DNA of 64,000 nucleotides from Cryptosporangium sp044454545 (GTDB lineage: Bacteria > Actinomycetota > Actinomycetes > Mycobacteriales > Cryptosporangiaceae): NCBI RefSeq assembly GCF_044454545.1, contig NZ_JBITDV010000009.1, forward strand, positions 62,001-126,000. The letters are read 5' to 3'. A program made the position numbers and the translations under genes. The notes under the pieces are model-generated. The model did no database searches. It saw nothing but the letters and a program-made list of their open reading frames with translations, and was not told where the DNA came from. Positions 35,110 through 43,649 of this stretch are shown here, piece after piece. Each line of letters starts with the position of its first letter. Positions within the stretch are counted from its first letter, which is position 1.

Positions 35110-36384
35110 GTGGCCCGGTCAGCGCTCAACGACACAACGAGGCCAGACGAGACGAACGCGAACCGTGCGGGCCTGGGAATTGCCATCGTCCTCTGGGTCG
35201 GCTTAGCGGTATCGCTGCTCGGTGACAATTTCTACCGGGTCGGCCTGACGTGGGACGTCACGGCGTCCGGCGGGGCGGCCCGGGCGACCGCGCTGGGCGC
35301 GGCGATGGCGATTCCGATGGCGGTCCTCGGCCTGTTCGCCGGCACGCTCGTCGACCGTTGGAACCATCCGGCCACGATGATCGTCACGGATCTCCTCCGT
35401 GCGGCGGTCGTCGGCGTGTTCGGGCTCCTGTACATCATGTCGTCCCAGCCGGCGTTCCCGCTGGTGCTCGTGTTCGCCGCGCTGCTGGCGGGTTCGGGCG
35501 CGTGCTTCACACCGGCCTTCCAGGCCTGGCTGCCCGACCTGTTTCCCGACCGGGAGCGGCTGATCCGCTTCGATGCCCTGTTCCTCACGACGATCAGCGG
35601 CATCGGCGTCGTCGGCCCGGCCAGTGCGGGACTGCTGTATCCGGTTCTCGGCTTGCGCGGGCTGCTGCTTTTCGACGCGGTGACGTTCGGGGTCTCGGCG
35701 GTGGCGATTTGGTACGTGGTCCGCCACCATGCGAAGCCGGCCGCCGCCCTCACGTCGGCTCCCGAGCCGCGGCCGCCGCGTCCCGGTCTTGTCAGCGGGA
35801 CGAAGGAGGGGCTCGGGTACATCTTCGGGAACCCCGTCCTCCGGGCACAGTTCACGGTCTTCCCGGTGATGGAGTGCGCCGCCTACGCGCTGATGTTCGT
35901 GCTGCCGCTCTACCTGATCGAGACCGGTCAGGCCGAGAGCTGGCTCTTCGGGGCGCTGCTGGCCGCGAACGCGGCGGGCCGGGCGCTCGGCGCCTGGCTA
36001 CTGGTCCGGAGTCCGCTGCGGCATCGGCGGGGCGTGGTGCTGGCCGGCAACTTCCTGACCCAGGGTCTCGCTCTCGCCCTGTTCTGCGCCCTGCACGACC
36101 CGGTGCTCGGGCTCGTCGCGTTCGCCTTGATGGGGCTGCCCGCCGGGGCCAGCCAGGTCGCGCTGTCGTCCTGGGTCCAGACCGACGTGGACCGCAAGAT
36201 CCGCGGCCGGGTCTTCGGCACGCTGACCACCTTCGTGCTCTGGTTCATGCCGTTCGGGCCGGTGATCTTCGGCTGGGTGTCGACCTCCTTCGGGCCGCGC
36301 TGGGCGGTGGCGATCATCGCGGCCACGTTCCTCGGGGGCGGCGCGCTCATCGCCGCGTCCCGCGCTGTGAGGAGTCTGCGATGA
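35110..36384 (+). CDS. MFS transporter, probable RiPP exporter
   Basis: A 424-residue major facilitator protein with about twelve membrane helices. FAGTLVDRWNHPATMIVTDL is the loop 2-3 motif (G-x-x-x-D-R), and KIRGRVFGTLTTFVLWF matches the equivalent loop in the second half, both typical of the DHA3/MacR-like drug exporters. The GTG start at 35110 follows GGGAGGTG. As the first large gene after the precursor it is likely to export the finished peptide or give self-resistance. It overlaps the peptidase gene by ATGA. Confidence 0.88.
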   Translation: MARSALNDTTRPDETNANRAGLGIAIVLWVGLAVSLLGDNFYRVGLTWDVTASGGAARATALGAAMAIPMAVLGLFAGTLVDRWNHPATMIVTDLLRAAVVGVFGLLYIMSSQPAFPLVLVFAALLAGSGACFTPAFQAWLPDLFPDRERLIRFDALFLTTISGIGVVGPASAGLLYPVLGLRGLLLFDAVTFGVSAVAIWYVVRHHAKPAAALTSAPEPRPPRPGLVSGTKEGLGYIFGNPVLRAQFTVFPVMECAAYALMFVLPLYLIETGQAESWLFGALLAANAAGRALGAWLLVRSPLRHRRGVVLAGNFLTQGLALALFCALHDPVLGLVAFALMGLPAGASQVALSSWVQTDVDRKIRGRVFGTLTTFVLWFMPFGPVIFGWVSTSFGPRWAVAIIAATFLGGGALIAASRAVRSLR

Positions 36385-38096
36385 CCATGCAACCGATGCT
36401 CGAGAGCCCGGCGCTGGACGCCCGGTGGGCCGAGTCGTTCACGATCACCGGCCGTGGCGACGTGGTGGTGGCCGCCAGCACGGTGGACGGTCCCCGGCTG
36501 CACCTGGCCGGTCCGGGCACCAGCCCGGAACCCGTGGAGACACTGGTCAGCACCGACCAGCTCCTCCCGGTGGCCCGTGGTGACCGGATCGCGTTCTGGG
36601 CCCGGCTGTCCGACGCCGGACTCGTTCTCGTCGTGGCCGACCTGGCCGCCGACACGCTCACCGAGCTGCCGGTCCGGGCGCCGCTCCAGCCTCACACGGT
36701 CGCGTGGAGTTCACCCGACGAGCTGATCACGAGCGAGCGTACGGCCGAGGGCACGGCACTGATCAGGGTGGCGGCCGACGGGAGTGCTCCGCCGGAGGTC
36801 CTGTGGCGGACGTCCGGGCCCGCCCGGTGGATCGACCCCGTGCCCGACGTCGGCCCGGACGGCCGGATCGTGCTCACGGTGGCGACCGACGCCTCCCAGG
36901 ACCTGCTCGTCCTCGACCCGGCCGACGGCACTGTGTCGACCCTCGTCGCCGGAAACCGCAGCGCGGCCCCGACTCAGGGCCGATGGAGCCCGGACGGCCG
37001 GCGCGTGCTCATCACTGTGCGCCGCCGTCGTTCGACCCAGACCCTGCTGGCCGACCTGGACGCCGGGGTCCTCGAATCGCTGGATCTACCGTCTCCGCTC
37101 GCCCTGCCCGTGTTCGACGAGAGCGGTTCGCGCCTCGCGTTCGCGAGTGCCGCCTGGCCCTGGACGCGGCTGCTCGTCTACGGGATCGCGGACGGCCGGA
37201 TCACGGCGGCGCCGCTCGCGGACGGCGAATGCGGCGAACGTCCGCTCTGGTACGGGGACGTGTGTTTCTTCGTGGCGTTCGGCCCGGACCTCCCTCCGGA
37301 GGTACGCCGCTGGCGCCCCGGCGACGAGGAGACCGTCACGGTCGCGCCGTCGGCGTCGCTGCCGAAACGGACGACGCCGACCGTGCTGCGGATCCCGACG
37401 TCCGAAGGCTTCGACCTGCCTGCCCTCGTCCACGAGCCGGCCGGACCGGTCCGCGGCACCGTCGTCGAGCTGCACGGCGGACCGTCGATGCACTGGCGCG
37501 TGGCATGGAACCCGATCCTGCTGACGATGGTCGCCGCTGGCTACCGGGTGGTACTCGTCGAGACCCGGGGGACCACGTTCAACGCCTGGCCGATCCCACC
37601 GATGCCGGTGACCGAGCACGGCGTCCAGGAAGTCGTGGACGTCGGCTACTGCCTGGAGGAACTCGTCCGCCGGGGGCTGGCCGAGCCCGGACGGATCGTG
37701 CTGGCGGGCCACAGCCACGGCGCCTACGTGGCCTACCGGGCGTCGCAGACCGATCAGCCGGTCGCCGGGGTCATCATGACCAGCGGTTATCTCCAGCCGG
37801 GCACGCTGGCCGACAGCGCCGACCCCGAGGTGCACCGATTCGCTGCGACCGCCTACGCGTCCGCGGCCGCCGACGGAGTCCTTCCGGCCCGCTGCCCGGT
37901 GCTGGCCGTGCACGGCGAGCGCGACCGTCAGGTGCCCGCCGACGCCGCCGCGGCCACGTTCGCGCGTCTGGCCGGCACCGGTCATCGCTGGGTGCTGCTG
38001 CCGGGCGAGGAACACGGATTCCGTCAACGTCGCAGCGCGATCGCGTACGCCGCCGAGGCCGTCGCGTTCCTCGACCGGGTCACGGAAGGAGTGTGA
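36381..38096 (+). CDS. S9 family serine peptidase (prolyl oligopeptidase-like)
   Basis: A 571-residue protein: an N-terminal seven-bladed propeller (repeats such as GRWSPDGRRVLIT) and a C-terminal alpha/beta hydrolase. Catalytic residues are Ser in VLAGHSHGAYVAY, Asp in VHGERDRQVP and His in PGEEHGFRQ. There is no signal peptide, so it works in the cytoplasm. S9 peptidases often remove RiPP leaders and accept only peptides, as the propeller filters size. It may therefore release the core peptide. It is coupled to the exporter by ATGA. Confidence 0.88.
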   Translation: MTMQPMLESPALDARWAESFTITGRGDVVVAASTVDGPRLHLAGPGTSPEPVETLVSTDQLLPVARGDRIAFWARLSDAGLVLVVADLAADTLTELPVRAPLQPHTVAWSSPDELITSERTAEGTALIRVAADGSAPPEVLWRTSGPARWIDPVPDVGPDGRIVLTVATDASQDLLVLDPADGTVSTLVAGNRSAAPTQGRWSPDGRRVLITVRRRRSTQTLLADLDAGVLESLDLPSPLALPVFDESGSRLAFASAAWPWTRLLVYGIADGRITAAPLADGECGERPLWYGDVCFFVAFGPDLPPEVRRWRPGDEETVTVAPSASLPKRTTPTVLRIPTSEGFDLPALVHEPAGPVRGTVVELHGGPSMHWRVAWNPILLTMVAAGYRVVLVETRGTTFNAWPIPPMPVTEHGVQEVVDVGYCLEELVRRGLAEPGRIVLAGHSHGAYVAYRASQTDQPVAGVIMTSGYLQPGTLADSADPEVHRFAATAYASAAADGVLPARCPVLAVHGERDRQVPADAAAATFARLAGTGHRWVLLPGEEHGFRQRRSAIAYAAEAVAFLDRVTEGV

Positions 38097-38101
38097 GCAC
38101 G

Positions 38102-39685
38102 ATGCCGTCAGCCAAGTCCTACGACGTCGTGGTCGTCGGCGCCGGACCGGGCGGTTCGACCACCGCGTCCTTCCTGGCCAAGGCGGGGCTCTCGGTGCTC
38201 GTCGTCGAGGGCAAGCGGTTCCCCCGCTGGCACATCGGCGAGTCGCTGCTGGCGATGTCCCTGCCGATCTTCACCGAACTCGGGCTCCTCCCCGATCTCC
38301 AGCGGTTCCAGCGCAAGCTCGGAGCGCTGTGGGTGTGGGGACCGGCGTTGTCGCTGATCCGCCTGGACATGCCGAACCCCGGTTATGCCTTCCAGGTGCA
38401 GCGGGCCGAGTTCGACACGCTGCTGATGAACACGGCCCGAGCCGCCGGAGCGGACGTTGCCGAGGAGTGCTGGGCCCGGGAGCCGATCTGGGACGCAGCC
38501 GGGCGAATGTGCGGGCTCCGGGTCCAAAACGCGGACGGCGCCACCAGCGAGGTCTCCGCCCGGTACGTCGTGGATGCCAGCGGTCTGTTCCAGTTCCTGC
38601 CCCGACAGCTCGGCCTGCCGATGGACCTCTTCGGCCCGCAGCGGGCCGCGGTCACCGCGTACTGGCGGGGTGCGGCCCGCCCCAGCGACCCGTACGGCGG
38701 CGACGTGATCAGCGAGGCCTGCGCCGACGGCTGGCTCTGGTTCATCCCGTTCGCCGACGGGCAGGTCGGGGTGGGCTTCGTCGGTGACGCCGTCGACGTC
38801 ACCCGCGACACCGAGGGCGTGCTCGCGAGGCAGATCGCCAGCTCCGTGATGATCAAACGCCTGCTGGACGGCGCGGAGCGGGCGCACCAGCCCCGGCTGC
38901 TCAAGTACACCAACCACATCGTCCGCTCGCCGATGTGGGACCGCGGGTACGTGCTCGTCGGTGATACGGCCGGGTTCGTCGACCCGCTATTCTCCACCGG
39001 GATCCACGCCACGGTGTACTCGTCCTCGCTGGCCGCCGCCGGGATCGCGTCCGTGCTGGCCGGCGACCTGGCCGACGAGGACGCCGCGGCCTGGTACGAC
39101 CGCCGGGTCCGTGGTCACTACCGGCGCACCACCGAGATGACCCGGCTCCTGTATGCCGCCTACCCCGGATCGAGCCGGTTCTGGCGGGCGCGGTCGATGG
39201 CCGACATCGACGAACCGGCGGCCGAGCGGCTGCTGAGCGCCATCGGCGCGGGAAGCATCGCGCTGATCAGCCGGGCCGTGGCCGACGGGGCCCTGCACCT
39301 GCCGGACGCGATCAGCCGCCTGCTTCCCGGCTTCAGTTTCTCGCTGCCGCGCACCGCGCTACCGCCCGACACGGTGCTGAGCCTCGCCGACGAGGTCTCG
39401 GTGCGTCCGGACTGGACCCGTCGCGGCACCACGGTGGTGCCGGCCGTGCTGGTGAGCCATCGCCGCCAGCGGGCACCGGAGCTCGACTTCCCGATCGGAA
39501 GCAGCGGTCACCGCCTCATCCAGGCGATCGACGGCCGGCGCAGCCTCGGCGCGCTGCTGGCCGAGTGCGCCGACGACGACAAGGAGCGCCGCGTGCTCGA
39601 GTTGACCGTGGGCGGGCTGGTCAGCGCAGGCATCCTCACCGGCGCTACCCGGCCCGCGGCTTTGGCGGGAGCGGATCATGCATAG
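38102..39685 (+). CDS. Flavin-dependent halogenase with PqqD-like C-terminal extension
   Basis: A 527-residue flavoprotein. The FAD motif is VVVVGAGPGGSTTASFLAKA, and HIGESLL and the halogenase hallmark W211-L-W-F-I-P216 (WxWxIP) are present; GDTAGFVDPLFSTGIHATV is the second flavin motif. This marks a FADH2-dependent halogenase. The last 70-75 residues (DFPIGSSGHRLIQAIDGRRS, LGALLAECADDD, LELTVGGLVSAGIL) look like a PqqD-type winged helix, which could bind a leader peptide. Tyr residues in the precursor tail are natural targets. The flavin reductase at 47339 would supply FADH2. ATG at 38102 chosen over GTG at 38093 from ribosome-site spacing. Confidence 0.82.
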   Translation: MPSAKSYDVVVVGAGPGGSTTASFLAKAGLSVLVVEGKRFPRWHIGESLLAMSLPIFTELGLLPDLQRFQRKLGALWVWGPALSLIRLDMPNPGYAFQVQRAEFDTLLMNTARAAGADVAEECWAREPIWDAAGRMCGLRVQNADGATSEVSARYVVDASGLFQFLPRQLGLPMDLFGPQRAAVTAYWRGAARPSDPYGGDVISEACADGWLWFIPFADGQVGVGFVGDAVDVTRDTEGVLARQIASSVMIKRLLDGAERAHQPRLLKYTNHIVRSPMWDRGYVLVGDTAGFVDPLFSTGIHATVYSSSLAAAGIASVLAGDLADEDAAAWYDRRVRGHYRRTTEMTRLLYAAYPGSSRFWRARSMADIDEPAAERLLSAIGAGSIALISRAVADGALHLPDAISRLLPGFSFSLPRTALPPDTVLSLADEVSVRPDWTRRGTTVVPAVLVSHRRQRAPELDFPIGSSGHRLIQAIDGRRSLGALLAECADDDKERRVLELTVGGLVSAGILTGATRPAALAGADHA

Positions 39686-41024
39686 CCGGCACGTCGTCCT
39701 CGACCCCGAGCGGCTCGGTGTCGCCGGCCTGCCGCTGCGCGAGCTGGGTCTGGACGACGCCGGGGGACCACGGAGCGCGTACCTGCTGCGTCCGTTCCTC
39801 GACCTCAGCCCGTTCGAGTCCGGTCCGAGCGACGCGTCCGCGGTGGAGTGCGCGTTCCACCAGCTGGCCGACGAGACCGCCCCGCGGCACTCGATCCAGA
39901 CACATCCGGCGCCCAGCCTCCGGACGCTGCTGATCACCGAAGCCGGGCTGCCCGCCTACGACGTGCGGCTCGCCGCCGAACTGCCCTACCGGCTGCGCAC
40001 GCCTCGCTGGCAGTACCTGGTCGAGCTGGTCGCGGCGGCCGAGCGGCCGGGGGTGCTCCCGGCCGAGCGGCAGCTCCGGCTGGCCACGCTGTTGAACACG
40101 ATCGGGCTCTACGGCGAGACCGCGCGCCTGTTCGGTTCGGTCGCCGACGCCGGCCCGGGGGCCGACCCGGTGACGACGACGCTGCGCATCCGCTACGCGA
40201 TGGCCGTGCACCGCACGGGACACTCGGCCGACACCGCCACGTTCAACCTGCGGGTGCTGCGCGACGCCGCCGAAGACCCGGGCGGCGAGCCCCACGTCCG
40301 GCTGGGTGCCGCCGTCACACTGCTGGTCTGGTTCGCCAAAGGCCGGGCGCGCGACGTCGAGCAGGTCCGCTACTGGCGTGGGGTCGCCGAGCGGCTCTAT
40401 CCGCTCCTGACTCCGGACGACGGGCTGCCCGACGTCCTCGCCGCCAGCACGTTCTGGCGGGCGGTCAGCTACACCCGGTATCTCGACGGCGACTTCGCGG
40501 GCACGGCCGAGGAACTCGACCTCGCCGAGAAGTACGCCCACGAGTTCCGGCCGCGCGACGACGTCGAGTGGATGCTCTGGAGCCAGAACATGCACCCGCT
40601 GCTCGAAACCCGGGCGAGGGAGGCGTTCGACGCCGGGAACCTGGCGCTCGCCCACGAACGGATCGTCAAACTCGTCGAACTCGATCCGCTCCACCCGAAG
40701 GTCCACCTGCACGCCGGGAACATCGAGCTCGCCGCGAACCGTCCGGAGTCCGGGCTCGCCGCGTTCCGGGCCGCCGCCGACCTCGGGGCGCCGTGGACGT
40801 CGTTCGCCTGGTTCATGGTCGGTCACTGCCTGGAGCTGCTCTCCGACCCCCGGGGAGCCGCGCAGGCACACGTCCTGGCGGTGCGGGCCGATCCGGCCAA
40901 CGTCGACGCCCGGCGCCGGATCGCGGCGCTCCCCGGGCACCTCGCGGGCTGGGCCGAGACCTCACTCACCACGATCACCCAGCGGCTGCGCGAAGCCACC
41001 GGACAGACGGGAGCGGTGGCATGA
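39678..41024 (+). CDS. Helical-repeat protein of the RiPP cluster, copy 1
   Basis: A 448-residue protein mostly made of helical hairpins resembling TPR repeats (for example RIVKLVELDPLHPKVHLHAG, NIELAANRPESGLAAFRAAA). It is related to the next gene: both open with a short beta region, share LRPFLDL early on, then L..E-G-.YDV, LP and the same repeat order. No catalytic motif is visible. A scaffold, precursor-binding or enzyme-assembly role is plausible. It overlaps the halogenase stop by 8 bp, which argues for linked function. Confidence 0.6.
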   Translation: MHSRHVVLDPERLGVAGLPLRELGLDDAGGPRSAYLLRPFLDLSPFESGPSDASAVECAFHQLADETAPRHSIQTHPAPSLRTLLITEAGLPAYDVRLAAELPYRLRTPRWQYLVELVAAAERPGVLPAERQLRLATLLNTIGLYGETARLFGSVADAGPGADPVTTTLRIRYAMAVHRTGHSADTATFNLRVLRDAAEDPGGEPHVRLGAAVTLLVWFAKGRARDVEQVRYWRGVAERLYPLLTPDDGLPDVLAASTFWRAVSYTRYLDGDFAGTAEELDLAEKYAHEFRPRDDVEWMLWSQNMHPLLETRAREAFDAGNLALAHERIVKLVELDPLHPKVHLHAGNIELAANRPESGLAAFRAAADLGAPWTSFAWFMVGHCLELLSDPRGAAQAHVLAVRADPANVDARRRIAALPGHLAGWAETSLTTITQRLREATGQTGAVA

Positions 41025-42334
41025 GATTACGGGTACTCACCGCGACCGGGGTCCTGGCCGACCACGGTCTGCTCGGCCCCGACGTCGGTGCGCTCTCCGG
41101 CGTCCTGCTGCGACCATTCCTGGACCTGCTCGGCGACACCGGGCCGATCAACGCGCGGACGACTCGATACGCCGGACTGAGCGTCGGTGCCGACGATCCG
41201 GACTGGCTCGCACCGCAGGGGAACGTCAAGCGGGCGCTGCGGCCGAACCTGATCCGGGAGACCGGATTCACCGACTACGACGTCACCTGGCCGTCGCAGC
41301 TGCCCGAGCACCTGGTCACCGATCCGTGGCGGGCCTTGAGCGAGTCGGTCGCGCGCCGGTCCGGGCTCGACCCCGACGCGCGGTACCGGGTCGTCTGCGC
41401 TCTGTACCGGGTGGGCCTGTTCCGGGCCGCGGTGGACGTGGCCGGGACCCCGTCCACCGACGAGATCGCCGCCGACGACCGCACCGGGCTCACCGCGCTA
41501 CGGGCCGCCAGCGCCATGTCCAAGCTCGGGCACTCCACCCACAGCCTGGTTCCGTACTCGGTCCGCGTGTACGACCACGCGCCGTCCGGGGGCCGGGCCC
41601 GCCTCGCCGCGGCCGTCAACCTCGCGATCCACTTCGGACGGGCGACGAGAGACCGCGCCGCGACCGAGCTCTGGTCGGCCCGGGTCGACGAGGAGACGGC
41701 GCGGCTCTCACCCGGCGACAGCGACGTCGATGCGCTGCTGGAGAGCGTCGCCCTGCGCGCAGCGTGCTTCGGCGCGTTCGTGCGGGGGGACCACGCGGAT
41801 GTCGCCCGCACGCTGGAGCGGGCCTGGGAACTCGGCTGCCGTGTCCGGGCGAACCAGCGGGTCCCCGCGGTGCTGGCCGAAGAGAACCGCTACGCGCTGT
41901 TGGAGACCCGGATCAACGCCGCGGTGGCGCGCGGCGACCGCGAGGCGGCGCTGACCTACTCGGCCGCGCTCACCGAGCACGACCCGCTGGAACCGCGGGC
42001 CTGGCTCCAGCTGGGCGCCGTCCACACCGACGACGGCCGGATCGCCGAAGCCCTGGCGGCGTTCCAGGAGGCCGTGACGCTCGGCGCGCCGACCAGCGGC
42101 GCCGCCTGGTACTGCGTCGCCCGCAGCCAGGAGATGCTCGGCGACCTCCCGGCCGCCTGCCACGCCTACGGGAGCTCGGTGGCGGCCCAGCCGCTGGGCC
42201 TCACCGCGCTCCTCGGCCTGCATCGCACCGCGGCCGCGACCGGCCGGGCGACGCTGGCCGATTGGGCCCGGCTCCGGCTCGAACATCTGCGCGGCGCGGT
42301 GAAGCGGCCGCTCGCCGCCGACGAGACGAGGTGA
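41021..42334 (+). CDS. Helical-repeat protein of the RiPP cluster, copy 2
   Basis: A 437-residue paralogue of the preceding gene with the same pattern: VLLRPFLDLLGDTGPI, ETGFTDYDVTWPSQLPEHLV, then TPR-like helices (WLQLGAVHTDDGRIAEALAA). The third codon is TTA, a very rare leucine codon in high-GC actinomycetes and the one read by the bldA tRNA, so translation may be tied to development. It overlaps the previous stop by ATGA and is followed 3 bp later by the first HExxH gene. Confidence 0.6.
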   Translation: MRLRVLTATGVLADHGLLGPDVGALSGVLLRPFLDLLGDTGPINARTTRYAGLSVGADDPDWLAPQGNVKRALRPNLIRETGFTDYDVTWPSQLPEHLVTDPWRALSESVARRSGLDPDARYRVVCALYRVGLFRAAVDVAGTPSTDEIAADDRTGLTALRAASAMSKLGHSTHSLVPYSVRVYDHAPSGGRARLAAAVNLAIHFGRATRDRAATELWSARVDEETARLSPGDSDVDALLESVALRAACFGAFVRGDHADVARTLERAWELGCRVRANQRVPAVLAEENRYALLETRINAAVARGDREAALTYSAALTEHDPLEPRAWLQLGAVHTDDGRIAEALAAFQEAVTLGAPTSGAAWYCVARSQEMLGDLPAACHAYGSSVAAQPLGLTALLGLHRTAAATGRATLADWARLRLEHLRGAVKRPLAADETR

Positions 42335-42336
42335 AC

Positions 42337-43644
42337 ATGCACCCGGCACCGCAGAACGCCCGCCCGGTGGACCACGGCTCCGTGCCCTTCGATCCGGTCG
42401 ACCCGAACGCCGACCGCGCCGTCGAGCACTTCGTCGACCTGCGCCGGTCCGGCCTGCTGCGCTTCGCGCAGCTCGTGCGGACCCGAATCGACGACACCGA
42501 TGCCGCCTGCCTGGCGACCTGCCTCCGCGTCGTGGACGACACCCGCGAGGACTGGCCCGCCCTCGCGCTCCACCCGTACTACACGCAGTGGTGGGCGCGG
42601 TTCTCGCTGGCGATCCGCGCCGGTGACACGCACGCGGTGTCGACGCTGATCCCCGAGCTGGCGCGGTTCCTGGTGATCCCGCTGGCGCGGCACGGCGGGC
42701 TGGGTGGCGTCACGCTGACGCTGCCTCCTACCGGCCGGGAGCTGCGATTCCCGGGTCACCGGCGGCACGTCGTCCGGCCGGCCCCCTCCGGCTCCGACCG
42801 GGTGCCGGTGACGGTGACCGGCGACGACGTGGAAATCGGACGCGGATCGGCCGCCGTCCGGGTTCCGGTCGCCGATCTGCTCGACGAGGAGGCCACCGGC
42901 GCGACGGGCTTCCTGGTCAGCCGGGCCCGGATACCCGGCACGCGAATCGAGGTGGATTCGTCCGACCCATGGCTCGACGAGTACCTCGTCCGGGAGAGCA
43001 TCACGAAACCGTCGCCGGGCCGGTCGCGCGACGACGTGACGCCGGTCGCGATCGACGCCCCCGGCTTGGCCCGGCTGGCCGGGACGCTGACCGGGCTGTC
43101 TCTCGTGTGGCCGGAGATGCATCGCGAGCTGCTCGGCTACGTCCGGCTGGTCGTGCCGTTCTCCAGCGAGGTGCGTGCCGCGTTCAGCAACGTCGCCTGG
43201 CACGGCGCCGTGTTCCTTCGTCCGACCCTCGACGACGAGGTGGCCAACGTGGAGCGGCTGGTGCACGAGACCAGCCACCTCCGGCTCAACCTCGTGATGG
43301 CGCACACCCCGATGCACGACCACGCGCCGGACGACGTCCTGCCCTCGCCGTTCCGCGCCGGCCCCCGTCCGGTGACCGGGCTCTACCACGGCGCGTTCGT
43401 GGTCACCCGCGCGGCGATCGCGCTCGACCGGATGTACCAGCAGGGCGGGCACGCCGCCTACGCCGAACGCGTCCCGATCCTGCTCGCTCAGGTGACGGCC
43501 GCGCTCGTGACCCTGCGCCGGCACGCCCGCCTCACCGCGACCGGGAGTGCCCTGCTCGACGAGGTGGCCGAGCACCTCGACGCACTGTCCGACGTCTACG
43601 GCATCGCCGATGCCGCGGAACCACGGGTCTACCAGGAGCTCTGA
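42337..43644 (+). CDS. HExxH peptide-modification protein, copy 1
   Basis: A 435-residue member of the HExxH peptide-modification group (mod_HExxH-like). The metal motif is H310-E-T-S-H314 in LVHETSHLRLN, and a conserved His351 lies in GLYHGAFVVTR, 41 residues later. The N-terminal half shares HPYYTQWW, RFLVIPLARHGG and LRFPGHRRHV with the two next genes. Proteins of this kind lie in many RiPP clusters; some HExxH enzymes there act as 2-oxoglutarate-dependent hydroxylases. I infer modification of the precursor. GTG at 42331 is an alternative start. Confidence 0.75.
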   Translation: MHPAPQNARPVDHGSVPFDPVDPNADRAVEHFVDLRRSGLLRFAQLVRTRIDDTDAACLATCLRVVDDTREDWPALALHPYYTQWWARFSLAIRAGDTHAVSTLIPELARFLVIPLARHGGLGGVTLTLPPTGRELRFPGHRRHVVRPAPSGSDRVPVTVTGDDVEIGRGSAAVRVPVADLLDEEATGATGFLVSRARIPGTRIEVDSSDPWLDEYLVRESITKPSPGRSRDDVTPVAIDAPGLARLAGTLTGLSLVWPEMHRELLGYVRLVVPFSSEVRAAFSNVAWHGAVFLRPTLDDEVANVERLVHETSHLRLNLVMAHTPMHDHAPDDVLPSPFRAGPRPVTGLYHGAFVVTRAAIALDRMYQQGGHAAYAERVPILLAQVTAALVTLRRHARLTATGSALLDEVAEHLDALSDVYGIADAAEPRVYQEL

Positions 43645-43649
43645 CACCG

